Shown here one piece after another: positions 43,131-52,800 of a stretch of 64,000 nt of DNA. Numbering within the stretch: position 1 is the first letter of the stretch; the number at the start of each line of letters is the position of its first letter. The notes below the pieces were generated by a model. The model had not been told where the DNA came from. It was given only the letters and a program-made list of their open reading frames with translations, and did no database searches. This DNA comes from JANXQG01 sp964615095 (GTDB lineage Bacteria; Planctomycetota; Planctomycetia; Pirellulales; Thermoguttaceae). The DNA lies in NCBI GenBank assembly GCA_964615095.1, contig CAZTPX010000011.1, positions 46,662 to 110,661 of the forward strand, in the 5' to 3' direction. Made by a program: the position numbers and the translations under genes.

Positions 43131-44900
43131 ATGTACTTTCTCAGATTGACCTCAATGGCCCTACTAGGGTTGGTTGCTACTGCCGCCGCGGCCGAAAAGC
43201 CGCCGGCGGCCGACCTGATCGTGCATCATGGCAAGATTGTGACCGTTGATCCCGATTTCCGCATCGTCGAGGCGATGGCTGTCGCCGGCGATCGCATTGT
43301 GGCCGTTGGCGAAAGCGCCAAAATGCTCGAGCTAACCGGGCCAAAGACGCAGCAGCTCAATCTGGGCGGAAAAACCGTACTGCCCGGGCTGATCGACTCC
43401 CACCTGCATATCGTGTCGTCCGCGATGTACGAATTTGACCATGAGGTGCCCCCCATGGAAACGATCGCCGACGTGTTGCGTTTCTTCCGGCAGCGGGCAG
43501 CCGTCGTGCGGCCCGGCGAATGGATCGATTTGTCCCAGGTTTTCATCACCCGGCTGCGGGAGCAACGGTATCCCACGCGTGCCGAGCTCGACGAGGCGGC
43601 GCCGCGCAACCCGGTGGTCTTTGCCACCGGTCCCGACGCCGTGCTCAACTCGATGGCCCTGAAACTCTGCGGCATCGACAAGACGTTTCGTATCACCGAC
43701 GGCCAGCCCGGCCGCATCGAGCGCGACGAGGCTAGCGGCGAGCCGACGGGAGTTCTGCGGCGCTGTGGCCGGCTGCTGAAGTATCGGTCGGCGGGAAAAA
43801 CTCCCACCAGGGAAGATCAGGTCCGGCGGGTCAAGCGATTGCTGGCCGCCTACAACGAGGCGGGCCTGACGAGTGTCACGGACCGCGACACGTCCGACGC
43901 AGAGATCGAGGTGATCCGCACCCTGCGCGACGGCAGCGGGCTGACCTGCCGCGTTTACCTCACCTACGCCGTGGACGTGCAGATGCCGTTGGAGAAAATC
44001 GAGGCCCGGCTCGACGCCGCCGTGCGGAGCCCGCTCTTTCGCCGCGACAATTTGCTCTGGTTGCACGGGGCAAAGATTTATATTGATGGCGGGATGCTCA
44101 CTGGCAGCGCCTACATGCTCAAGCCGTGGGGCGCGAGCAAGATCTACTCGATCAGCGATCCGCAATACCGGGGTATCCTCTTCGTCGAGCCGGAGCGGCT
44201 TTACCGCATCGCGCGCGCGATACTCAGCCGCGGCTTGCAGTTGGCGGCGCACTGCCAGGGCGACGGGGCGGTCACTGCCATGGTCGATGCCTGCCAGAGA
44301 GTGGACCGCGACTTTCCCGTCGGCCCCCTGCGGCCCTGCATCGCGCATGGGAGCTTCATGACGGCCGATGCGATGGAAAGGATGCGGCGCATCGGCATGG
44401 CCGTCGACGTGCAGCCCGCTTGGCTGTATCTCGACGGCGCTACTTTGCGCACGCAGTTCGGCGACGAGCGGTTGACGTACTTCCATCCCTATAAGACGCT
44501 CTTGGAGAAAGGGGTCATGGCCGGCGGCGGCTCGGACCACATGCAGAAGATCGGTCGCCGCCGTGGGATCAATCCCTACGACCCCTTCCTGGGTATGTCG
44601 ATCATGCTCTCGCGCCAGCCGCGTTGGACCGACCAGCCGTTGCACCCGGAGCAGCGCCTTTCGCGCGAAGAGGCCCTGCGGATGTACACGATTCGCAACG
44701 CCGCACTGACCTTCGAAGAGAAGGAAAAGGGCTCGCTGGAGGTGGGCAAACTGGCCGATTTCATCGTGCTCGACCGCGACTTCCTCACCTGTCCCGCGAA
44801 CGAGGTGGCAGATATCCAGGTCCTGCAGACGTACCTCGGCGGCAAGGCGGTGTTCGACCGGAGCGCGCCGCGACACGTGCCGGCGAGGCCCCTCGACTAA
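43131..44900 (+). CDS. Exported YtcJ-type amidohydrolase
   Basis: 589 residues from ATG 43131, which opens a signal-like hydrophobic segment (LTSMALLGLVATAAAA); an in-frame ATG nine codons earlier is an alternative. DLIVHHGKIVTVDPDFRIVE is the family's N-terminal beta-sandwich, and LPGLIDSHLHIV gives the HxH metal site. LQLAAHCQGDGAV, CIAHGSFM and GGGSDHMQ supply later His/Asp ligands. It closes with KLADFIVLDRDFL. YtcJ-type enzymes hydrolyse amide or related C-N bonds; the substrate is not readable. Monocistronic. Confidence 0.85.
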   Translation: MYFLRLTSMALLGLVATAAAAEKPPAADLIVHHGKIVTVDPDFRIVEAMAVAGDRIVAVGESAKMLELTGPKTQQLNLGGKTVLPGLIDSHLHIVSSAMYEFDHEVPPMETIADVLRFFRQRAAVVRPGEWIDLSQVFITRLREQRYPTRAELDEAAPRNPVVFATGPDAVLNSMALKLCGIDKTFRITDGQPGRIERDEASGEPTGVLRRCGRLLKYRSAGKTPTREDQVRRVKRLLAAYNEAGLTSVTDRDTSDAEIEVIRTLRDGSGLTCRVYLTYAVDVQMPLEKIEARLDAAVRSPLFRRDNLLWLHGAKIYIDGGMLTGSAYMLKPWGASKIYSISDPQYRGILFVEPERLYRIARAILSRGLQLAAHCQGDGAVTAMVDACQRVDRDFPVGPLRPCIAHGSFMTADAMERMRRIGMAVDVQPAWLYLDGATLRTQFGDERLTYFHPYKTLLEKGVMAGGGSDHMQKIGRRRGINPYDPFLGMSIMLSRQPRWTDQPLHPEQRLSREEALRMYTIRNAALTFEEKEKGSLEVGKLADFIVLDRDFLTCPANEVADIQVLQTYLGGKAVFDRSAPRHVPARPLD

Positions 44901-45248
44901 CGGCGGGAAGGGAGGATGACAGAAAGATGTACGGCAGACGGCCCCTTTTTTCAATGTGGCCAGGTCACTGCCTAACCCGATACGGCGGGTTGGTCGGCGG
45001 CCAGGGCGCGAGAAATGCCGCTGGAAGCACTTTTTTCTGACTCAGGCTCAACTTTGGCGCTGCAGAAAAGAGAATAAGAAAAGCCGCTGCGCGGCGAAAG
45101 GAAAGCGGCGACAGGTCGCCGCACTTCAAACATGGTTGCTGAACGGCGCCGTTGCCCTTATGATAGGTCTTCGCACGCATGCCACGGCGGCCGGACCGCC
45201 GTGGCTCCCCTTGTCACTTGTCGCCCGAGAAAGGAAGCACGGAAGACC
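44901..45248. other. Intergenic region before dnaB with a dispersed repeat
   Basis: 348 bases. The left part is the 103-base repeat copy listed separately; the remainder has a run of AAG/GCGG-rich sequence and no gene. Frames crossing it read into dnaB upstream of its real start. Confidence 0.5.
44941..45043 (-). repeat. 103-base dispersed repeat, copy 2
   Basis: Read on the minus strand it begins GAGTCAGAAAAAAGTGCTTC and runs through ACCAACCCGCCGT, like 7636-7738 on the plus strand. The two copies are in opposite orientation about 37 kb apart. Confidence 0.7.
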
Positions 45249-46679
45249 ATGGCCGAAACCAATGGCGCCCAGCATACTCAAGCGGCGCCGCGACTGAATT
45301 CAGAGATCCTCGACCGCCTGCCGCCGCAAAACCTCGATGCGGAACGGGCCGTGCTGGGCAGCCTCATCCTCGACCCGCAGATGTGCGACGAGGTCGCCTT
45401 GATCGTGCGCGACAGCGATTTCTATGCCGACGCCAATCAGCGACTCTACCGCAATCTGCTGGCCATGCACGAGCAGGGAAAACGCATCGACATCACCCTC
45501 CTCGTGGATCGCTTGAAACAAGAAGGCGAGTACGAAGCGATCGGCGGGGCCGCCTACCTGGCCGAGGTGGCCCAATCGGTCCCCTATGCGGCCAATGCCA
45601 CCTACTATGCGGAAATTGTCCGCAACAAGGCCACGGTGCGGGAGTTGATCCATGCCAGCACCGAGATCCTCCGCGACGCCTGGGACCCGACCTATGACCC
45701 CAAGGAACTGCTGAGCCACTCGGAAGAGAAGATTTTCGCCGTCCACGACCGCCGCAGCACCGACCGTGTGACCCATATCGAACATCTGCTCATGGAGGCC
45801 TTCGACCGCATCGACGCCCGGCTGGCGAAAGGCGCCGGCGACGCCACGCCCACCCACTTCCGCGACCTGGACAGCAAGACCGGCGGGCTGCACCCGGGGG
45901 AGTTCATCGTGTTGGCGGCCCGCCCGAGCATGGGCAAGACGGCCCTGGCCACGAACATCGCGGAGAACGTGGCCATCCTCTCGCGCGTGCCGGTGTTGTT
46001 TGTGAGCCTGGAAATGGCCCGCCTGGAACTGGCGCAGCGATTGCTGTGTTCGCAAGGCAGCATCGACGGCAGCAAGTTCCGCAGCGGCTTCATTACGGCC
46101 GACGAGCGGGAGAAACTGGTGGAGGCCTCCACGAAGCTGTCGCAGTCGCCGCTGTACATCGACGACACGCCCAGCCGTACGGTCACGGAAATCGCCGCCT
46201 GCGCCCGCCGGCTGAAGCGGAAGGAAAACCTGGGCCTGATCATCATCGATTATTTGCAGCTCGTGCAGCCTGACGATCCCCGCGATCCGCGGCAGGAGCA
46301 AGTCGCCAAGATGGCACGGCGGTTGAAGGCCCTATCGCGGGAATTGAGCATCCCCGTCATCTGCCTGGCCCAGTTGAACCGGCAGGTCGAGGCCACCGGC
46401 AAGGAAGAACACCGCCCAAGGCTGAGCCACCTGCGGGAATCGGGGGCCATCGAGCAGGATGCCGACGTGGTGATGTTCGTGCATCGCGAGGAGTACTACC
46501 ACACCAAGGAAAAGGCCGAGGAACTGGGCCTCGTAGGCCAGGGGCTGCTGATCCTGGCCAAGCAGCGCAACGGGCCGACCGGCGACATCAAGCTGCAATG
46601 GAGCGACAAATATACGCGCTTCCGCGATTTCTCCGAAGAGCCGTTCCAGGAGTTCAGCGGCTATAGTCAGGACTTTTAG
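45249..46679 (+). CDS. dnaB: Replicative DNA helicase DnaB
   Basis: 476 residues from ATG 45249 (GGAAG upstream); the frame's earlier extension lacks protein-like sequence. The N-terminal domain reads LPPQNLDAERAVLGSLILDP. The RecA-like C-terminal domain has Walker A ARPSMGKTALATNIAENVA, VLFVSLEMARLELAQRLLC, Walker B GLIIIDYLQLVQP and the arginine-finger and linker region SHLRESGAIEQDADVVMFV. DnaB unwinds DNA at the replication fork. Length and motifs are standard; no intein. Its stop overlaps that of the convergent membrane-protein gene by four bases. Confidence 0.96.
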   Translation: MAETNGAQHTQAAPRLNSEILDRLPPQNLDAERAVLGSLILDPQMCDEVALIVRDSDFYADANQRLYRNLLAMHEQGKRIDITLLVDRLKQEGEYEAIGGAAYLAEVAQSVPYAANATYYAEIVRNKATVRELIHASTEILRDAWDPTYDPKELLSHSEEKIFAVHDRRSTDRVTHIEHLLMEAFDRIDARLAKGAGDATPTHFRDLDSKTGGLHPGEFIVLAARPSMGKTALATNIAENVAILSRVPVLFVSLEMARLELAQRLLCSQGSIDGSKFRSGFITADEREKLVEASTKLSQSPLYIDDTPSRTVTEIAACARRLKRKENLGLIIIDYLQLVQPDDPRDPRQEQVAKMARRLKALSRELSIPVICLAQLNRQVEATGKEEHRPRLSHLRESGAIEQDADVVMFVHREEYYHTKEKAEELGLVGQGLLILAKQRNGPTGDIKLQWSDKYTRFRDFSEEPFQEFSGYSQDF

Positions 46680-47404
46680 CGTTCCAGCGCATAGCGCAGC
46701 GGCTCGTCTTGCGACATGCTCCAGAGCACTTGCGCATGCCCGACTGCGCTGTCGGGAACGTACTCGGCAACGTCCGACGGCAGTTTCAGACGGACCATCG
46801 CCGGCAAATGTACAGCAAGATGCCCAATGAGCGAGTGCAAGACCGCCTGCAGCACGACAGTCAAACTGCGGAAGCGGCTGTTGTGGCGGATGGGCTGTCC
46901 GCTGCGGAAGCGGACCTCGCGGCCGCGGCCCAGCGGATAATCGGCATCGGCGCCGATCTCGAACGTCACGGTCTTGCCCTGGTGCCGCTGCGGGATGGCC
47001 ACGGGGAACTTGGCGATGCCGAAACCGGCCGGACCACATTCGATGTCGGGCGAGACGGTCGCCAGGCCGGCGCCGCTGGGCCGCAAGGCAATGCGAGCGG
47101 TTGACGGCCCAAGGTATCGGCTCTGGAACATGATCGTGAACACGGCCATGTCGTCTTCGCGCTCCAAGGCGATACTGAAGCAGAACCCGTCGCGCTCGAA
47201 GAACTTGTCTTTGCAGAGACTCAAGTAGTCGGGCACGAGGTCGCGGCGGAGGTGCAGGCCCACGAGCAATACGAGGGAAGCCGCGGCAAAGGTCCAGCCG
47301 AGAACCTGGGCCGCCGCGAGCAACGGCGTGGCGTGGTCCGCCCGCAGGGCCACTACGGCAAGTCCGAGGCCAAGTCCTACGCCGATCAGAGCGATATTTT
47401 TCAA
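46676..47404 (-). CDS. Two-helix membrane protein, unknown
   Basis: 242 residues from a TTG with TGGAG six bases upstream. Two N-terminal spans (IALIGVGLGLGLAVVAL and VLGWTFAAASLVLLVGL) lead into a beta-rich cytoplasmic or periplasmic domain (YLSLCKDKFFERDGFCFSIA, RYLGPSTARIALRP, TVTFEIGADADYPLG). No family recognised. It overlaps the dnaB stop head-on. Confidence 0.65.
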   Translation of the reverse strand: MKNIALIGVGLGLGLAVVALRADHATPLLAAAQVLGWTFAAASLVLLVGLHLRRDLVPDYLSLCKDKFFERDGFCFSIALEREDDMAVFTIMFQSRYLGPSTARIALRPSGAGLATVSPDIECGPAGFGIAKFPVAIPQRHQGKTVTFEIGADADYPLGRGREVRFRSGQPIRHNSRFRSLTVVLQAVLHSLIGHLAVHLPAMVRLKLPSDVAEYVPDSAVGHAQVLWSMSQDEPLRYALER

Positions 47405-47601
47405 GGCTTACTCCAGGATTCGTTTCAAATGAGCTTCCCCCATTATAACCCTGGGTATATCCCATTTTCAAAGCAAATACTGGCAAGGGCGCAAAAGTAT
47501 GTGTAATACCGCGAGTGTTTTAGCTTCGGCACGATCCTCTTGACGGGCGAGCCTGCCGTCCGGCAATGAAGAGCATGGCGATGAAACTTGTTGCCTCTTT
47601 C

Positions 47602-48642
47602 TCAACCCAATCCGGCGGCGTTCAATGCGCCGAGGTAAAACATTGCCAAGCGGAAGATAAAGAAGATGATGATCGCCGCGACCGCCGCCCATACGGCAAA
47701 ACCGGCTACCGTGGCCAAGACGCTAAGCGATGCCCGGGCCTGGTCCTGGTAGAGCTGTGAAAGGTGCTCCATCGACTCCGGTAGCGTGCCACTCGTCTCG
47801 CCGACGTGCAGCGATTGGAGAAAGTCCTCCGGAAAGCCGCCGGCCTCGCAGAAGGCATCGTAGATCGGAGCGCCGCGGGCAATCTGGGCGTCGATCCGCT
47901 CGATACGATCGATGTACCAGGCATTGCGCGTGCTCTGGAGGCTCAGTTTCAGCGATTTCCGCAACTCCATGCTGGTGTTCATCGTCTGCGACATTACCCA
48001 GGCCAAGCGGGCCATTGCCACCGTCTGCAAGGCCGATCCGATCTTGGGAATCCGCAACATCAATCGCTGCAAAGGACGCGTCCAAAGAACGCCGCGGTTC
48101 ACCGCCCGGACCAACACCGCCAGCGCAACGCCGACGATGCCGACAAAGGCGGCATATTTGGCCAGCCCGCTGTTGCCGACCAGCCCCAGCCGCAACGGAT
48201 CGAGATGCATATGGTTCATGTCGTTGATGATCCCCATGACCCAGATAACGAACCCGACGATCAGAATGGCCAGGAACAGTTCGATGGCAGGCCAGGTGAT
48301 GGAGGCCAGGAAATTTCGCCGCAGCGAGATCTGGTTCTCGTAGTGATTCGCCAGTTGCTTGAGGACTTCGCCCAAATGGCCCGACTGCTCGCCGACATAT
48401 ACCATTTCGCGGAACAGAGGCGGAAAGAAATGGCCCGTGGCGGCCAGCCCGTCGCTGAGCGTGCCGCCCTGGTTGACTGTCTGGCTAAGAGTTGCCAAGT
48501 GGCGGCGGGCCGCAAGACCGCGGGCGGTCTTGGCCTCGCGGGCGCAGATCGTGCGTTCGTCGATGCCGGCCAACAAGCAGGTCGACGCCCGCTGGCTGAA
48601 GGCGGCAAGTTGCTTGAGCGACATTCGCGGGCTGAAAAACAT
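47602..48642 (-). CDS. Type II secretion / type IV pilus inner-membrane protein (GspF/PilC)
   Basis: 346 residues containing two T2SF repeats: LKQLAAFSQRASTCLLAGID to the first membrane spans (ITWPAIELFLAILIVGFVIW), and RLAWVMSQTMNTSMELRKSL to the second, each with a late Gly-rich helix (GEQSGHLGEVLKQLANHYE and GETSGTLPESMEHLSQLY). GspF/PilC forms the membrane platform of type II secretion or pilus machines. No secretin, ATPase or pilin gene is next to it here, so its machine lies elsewhere. Confidence 0.88.
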   Translation of the reverse strand: MFFSPRMSLKQLAAFSQRASTCLLAGIDERTICAREAKTARGLAARRHLATLSQTVNQGGTLSDGLAATGHFFPPLFREMVYVGEQSGHLGEVLKQLANHYENQISLRRNFLASITWPAIELFLAILIVGFVIWVMGIINDMNHMHLDPLRLGLVGNSGLAKYAAFVGIVGVALAVLVRAVNRGVLWTRPLQRLMLRIPKIGSALQTVAMARLAWVMSQTMNTSMELRKSLKLSLQSTRNAWYIDRIERIDAQIARGAPIYDAFCEAGGFPEDFLQSLHVGETSGTLPESMEHLSQLYQDQARASLSVLATVAGFAVWAAVAAIIIFFIFRLAMFYLGALNAAGLG

Positions 48643-48748
48643 GCTGGACGTCCACCGTGCGTTGAGAGGGTGCCCTCAACTGCATTGTACTGCCACGGTG
48701 GGGAGGCGTGCAACAGCCCGCATCGCTATTCCAGGAGAACGACAAGGT

Positions 48749-48824
48749 CCTTCGTAGCACGGAATTTATTCCGTGGACTTACCCTTCTTGGGGCAAAACG
48801 GAATGAACTCCGTGCTACGGAGGG
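48749..48824. repeat. Inverted repeat CGTAGCACGGAATT type
   Basis: TTCGTAGCACGGAATTTATT (from 48751) and AATGAACTCCGTGCTACGG (to 48820) pair. The left arm also has an inner palindrome CACGGAATTTATTCCGTG. Located between the response regulator stop and the GspF start, both minus strand. Confidence 0.7.
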
Positions 48825-48858
48825 CTGTCCTGCCAGACTTTGCGGTTCTCCCGCATCG

Positions 48859-49560
48859 CTATTCTTTGAACCGGTAACCGACGCCGCGGACGGTCTCGAT
48901 GTACTTGCCCGCGTCGCCAAGTTTCTTCCGCAGGCCGACAATCTGCACGTCGACGGCCCGATCGGTAATGGCGTAGTTGTCGCCATGCACACCGTCAAGA
49001 ATCTGCTGACGACTGAAGACCCATCCCGGCCGACTGGCCAGGAAGTAAAGCACGCGGAACTCGGTAGAACTCAATTCAACCGGACTGCCGTCGAACAGCA
49101 CCTCGTGCCGGCCGGGGTGGATCACCATGCCGTGCATCTCGATGACTTCGTCGCCCTCGTCGAACTCTTCTTCCGCGGTCGCCACGGCCAACTTGCGGCG
49201 GAGCACGGCCCGAATGCGTGCTAGGAGCACCTTGGGACTGAAAGGCTTGGTCACGTAATCGGTAGCCCCCAGATTCAGTCCTCGCACGATGTCGGCCTCT
49301 TCGCTCTTGGCCGTGAGCATCATGATCGCAACATCGGCCGTCTTGGGCGACGAGCGAAGCCGCTGGCAGACCGCTAAACCGTCCATGCCCGGTAGCATAA
49401 CGTCCAACAGAATCAGATCGGGCGCCTGTTTTTCGGCGAGCAAGAGGGCCTCTTCGCCCGATGCCACACTCGCCACCTGGTAGCCTTCCTTGAGAAGGTG
49501 ATAGCTGACCAGCTCGCGAATGTCCTCCTCATCCTCCACGATCAGGATGAACTTCTTCAT
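48859..49560 (-). CDS. PhoB-like response regulator (OmpR family)
   Basis: 233 residues from ATG 49560; the frame extends 20 codons upstream, but the receiver domain starts here. Receiver: FILIVEDEEDIRELVSYHL, phospho-acceptor Asp in LILLDVMLPGMDG, and the Lys in VTKPFSPKVLL. The C-terminal winged helix (about 135-233) reads LSSTEFRVLYFLASRPGWVF, DRAVDVQIVGLRKKLG and VRGVGYRFKE, as in PhoB. A histidine kinase is not adjacent. The upstream repeat (49642-49659) resembles that before pstS, which suggests autoregulation and control of phosphate uptake. Confidence 0.88.
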   Translation of the reverse strand: MKKFILIVEDEEDIRELVSYHLLKEGYQVASVASGEEALLLAEKQAPDLILLDVMLPGMDGLAVCQRLRSSPKTADVAIMMLTAKSEEADIVRGLNLGATDYVTKPFSPKVLLARIRAVLRRKLAVATAEEEFDEGDEVIEMHGMVIHPGRHEVLFDGSPVELSSTEFRVLYFLASRPGWVFSRQQILDGVHGDNYAITDRAVDVQIVGLRKKLGDAGKYIETVRGVGYRFKE

Positions 49561-49641
49561 CGTCGGCGTACCGCTCTCCTGTTCCAGAGGGCGCTCGGAA
49601 AGAAATGTATTTGTAACCATTGCCGCAGTTTACATAAACAA

Positions 49642-49659
49642 TGTTAGAGAATTGTTAGC
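49642..49659 (-). promoter_or_regulatory. Pho box-like direct repeat before the PhoB-like regulator
   Basis: Plus strand reads TGTTAGAGAATTGTTAGC: two TGTTAG words 11 bases apart. Toward the regulator gene it reads CTAACAA, four bases, CTAACAT. Similar to 26325-26342 before pstS, but in the opposite orientation relative to the gene it precedes. About 80 bases before the start codon. Confidence 0.4.
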
Positions 49660-49829
49660 GGCAGGTGAGTGTTCTGCAAAGGTGGAAAAATCTATTTCCG
49701 CCGTCGTTCTTTCGCACCCCCCCCTAGTATTGCAAGAATCAAGAAAAGATGCAAGACCGCGCGTTTTCGGCCGAAGGGAGAATACCCTGGCAAGCGACCT
49801 GGGTTGATGTGAGGATTTTTCGACCTGTG

Positions 49830-52800
49830 CTAATAATTGGTCCTGCCCCGCCAAGTAGCGAGGGCGGCAGCCAGGAAACCGGCTAGCAAGAGCACCAACG
49901 TCCCCGGTTCGGGTACCGCCACAACTGTGCCGCCGTCGGTCCCGGGCGACGACACCACCGAGGGGTCGTATAGCAATGTCCCGCCCGCGCCCACCGTCAA
50001 GCCCGTTCCGGCGGGCAAAGCGCCGCTGCTGGTCACCACCAGCGCGCCGTCATCAACCAGCGTGCCGCCGCCATAGCTGTTCGAACCGCTAAGGATCAAC
50101 TCGCCGCCACCATCCAGCGTCAGGCTCATGCCCAGGCCGCCGTCGCTGATGTTTCCGCTCAACGTCAGGCTGCCGCTGGAACTGACCTCCAGGTTGCTGT
50201 CCAACATGATGGGGACCTCCATCCAATGCGTTCCGCTCTGCACCGCCACGGTGGCCGGGCTGTTGGCGTCCGTTCCGGTCAGCGTCAAGCCCGTAGTGCC
50301 CGACCCTTGCAGGATAAGGTAGCTGGCATTGGAGTTGCTGAAGACGACGCTGCTGAGCAGCGGGGCCGCCGAATCCAGCGTCACGGTTACCGTGCCGCTG
50401 GTCGCGGCCGCGCCAAAGGTGGCTGTGTCGGTGATGTAGCCCGATAGGCCCGGCGCGCCGGATGGTCCGCCGCTGACCGTATCCTGCCAGTTGCCACTGG
50501 CCGCCCAACTGCCGTTGCCGGCGTTCCACTGAGCCTTGCCGGAGTAGACATTGCCGGTAATCGAAACCACCAACGAACCTAACGCGCCGGCGCCAGGCAG
50601 CGACTGCCTGTCGCCGGCCGATGCGAACGTGACCGTGCTGCTAAACGGTCCCGGTGTGCTGCCCGCATCAAAAGTGGCCGTATAGGTTTGCGCGGACCCG
50701 GCGGACACGAAGTACGGTGTCGCCGGTCCGCTGCCCAGTACGCCTTGGGTGATGATCGGGGCGGAATCGACTTCCAAGTCGCTCCGCGTACCCACCGCAT
50801 TGTTCAGCGCGATCGTCGCCGACAGGTCGGTGGCGCCGGCGTGTGCCAGGAATCCATTGCCCGCGGTCACCGTCACACTGCCGGCGGCGTGGTCCAGAAC
50901 GGTCAGATTCACACCCGCCGAGATGTCCGCCGCTGGCGATGCGCCGGGCAAGGTCTGGTCGTCGCCCACGTTGAGCGAGAAGTTCTGCACCTGGGCGCCC
51001 AGCGTGCTGGTGTTCAAGGCCGCCGTGTAGGACTGACTGGCGCCGGAGGCGACCAAGGCCCCGCCCGTCGAGCCCGTCACGCTAGCGCCCAGCGAATTGA
51101 CGTCCAAAGAGGCCAGCCCGCTTTGCCCCTGCGTGCCGTTGGACAGGCTCAATCCCGCGCTGATGCCCGGAGCGCCCACGATGACCGTTTGGCTATTGCC
51201 GTTGGCCACGCTCAGGGTCGGGGCAGCGTGGCCCAGAACGGTCAGGCTCACGCCCGTCGAGACGTTCGCCGCCGGTGATGCGCCGGGCAAGGTCTGGTCG
51301 TCGCCCACGTTGAGCGAGAAGTTCTGCACCTGGGCGCCCAGCGTGCTGGTGTTCAAGGCCGCCGTGTAGGACTGACTGGCGCCGGAGGCGACCAAGGCCC
51401 CGCCCGTCGAGCCCGTCACGCTAGCGCCCAGCGAATTGACGTCCAAAGAGGCCAGCCCGCTTTGCCCCTGCGTGCCGTTGGACAGGCTCAATCCCGCGCT
51501 GATGCCCGGAGCGCCCACGATGACCGTTTGGCTATTGCCGTTGGCCACGCTCAGGGTCGGGGCAGCGTGGCCCAGAACGGTCAGGCTCACGCCCGTCGAG
51601 ACGTTCGCCGCCGGCGATGCGCCGGGCAAGGTCTGGTCGTCGCCTACGTTGAGCGAGAAGTTCTGTACCTGCGCGCCCAGCGTCGTGGTGTCCAACGCCG
51701 CCGTGTAGGACTGACTGGCACCGGAGGCGACCAAAGCCCCGCCGGTCAAGCCGTTCACGCCGGCGCCCAGCGAATTGACGTCCAAAGAGGCCAGTCCGCT
51801 TTGCCCTTGCGTGCCGTTGGACAGGCTCAATCCCGCGCTGATACCCGGAGCGCCCACGATGACTGTTTGGCTATTGCCGTTGGCCACGCTCAGGCTCGGG
51901 GCAGCATGCCCCAGGACGTTGACCGTGACCGTCTGGGCAGCACCGCTGTTCAGCGCCGGCCCGCCCAGGGCGCTGTTCGTGCCCGTCACCGTGACCGTTC
52001 CCGTATAGCTGCCGGCGGGAAGCGACGCGCTGTTGAAACCGCTGGCGAGGGTGTAAGTACCACTGCTGGCCGCCGCCAGGCTGCCGGTCGTGCTGCCGCC
52101 GTAGCCGCTGCCGCTGGCCACAGCGGTGAAGTTCAGCGCGTCGGACGCAGCAGGGACGGAATTGTTGACGCCGACCGTCAGGGCGGTTGTGCCGCCGCTG
52201 ATCACCGTGGCATTGGCCGCGGTCACCGCGAGAATACCGACTTGCGCTTTATGCTCGGCGTCCAATTCGGTCGCCGTGTAGAGCAGGCCGTAGTTCGGGT
52301 CGAGCGTGGAGCTGGCGAACGAGCCACTCTTGCTAGTGTAGCTGAGCAACTTGTAACTGCCCAGTGTGCCGGTGCCGACGACGTTCAGAGTGCCGGCCAA
52401 CGTGGCAGGACCGCTACAGGTCAGCGTGTTGCCCAGGCCGAGATTCAGGCCGCCGCCGGTAATCGTCAACGCCTCAACCGTGTTGGCGAAGGCCGAGGCG
52501 TCGAGCGTGCCGCCGTTGACGGTCACCGCAGAATTTGCGGAAAGAGTATTGCTCGCACCGGCCATGAGCACTCCGGCTGAGATCATTGTCGCGCCCGAAT
52601 ACGTATTGTTGCCTGTGAGGACCAGCGTTGCCGTGCCGGCCTGTGTGAGGCTGCCGCTGCCGCTGATCGCGCCGCCGTAGGTTTGGCTGCCAAAGAGGTC
52701 GTAAACGAGGGCCGCGTTGTTGATAATGCTGTTGCCGGCGATCGAGCCGTCGTTGCCGGCGGCGCCGTTGCCTAGTTGCAAGGTACCCGCGGAGATCGTC

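Noticed and set aside
43332..44954. 540-codon minus-strand frame antisense to the amidohydrolase
   Set aside because: Shadow frame; the sense gene has complete metal-binding motifs.
50897..51913. CRISPR-like array
   Set aside because: The repeats are 339 bases, in frame and coding, with no short repeat-spacer pattern.
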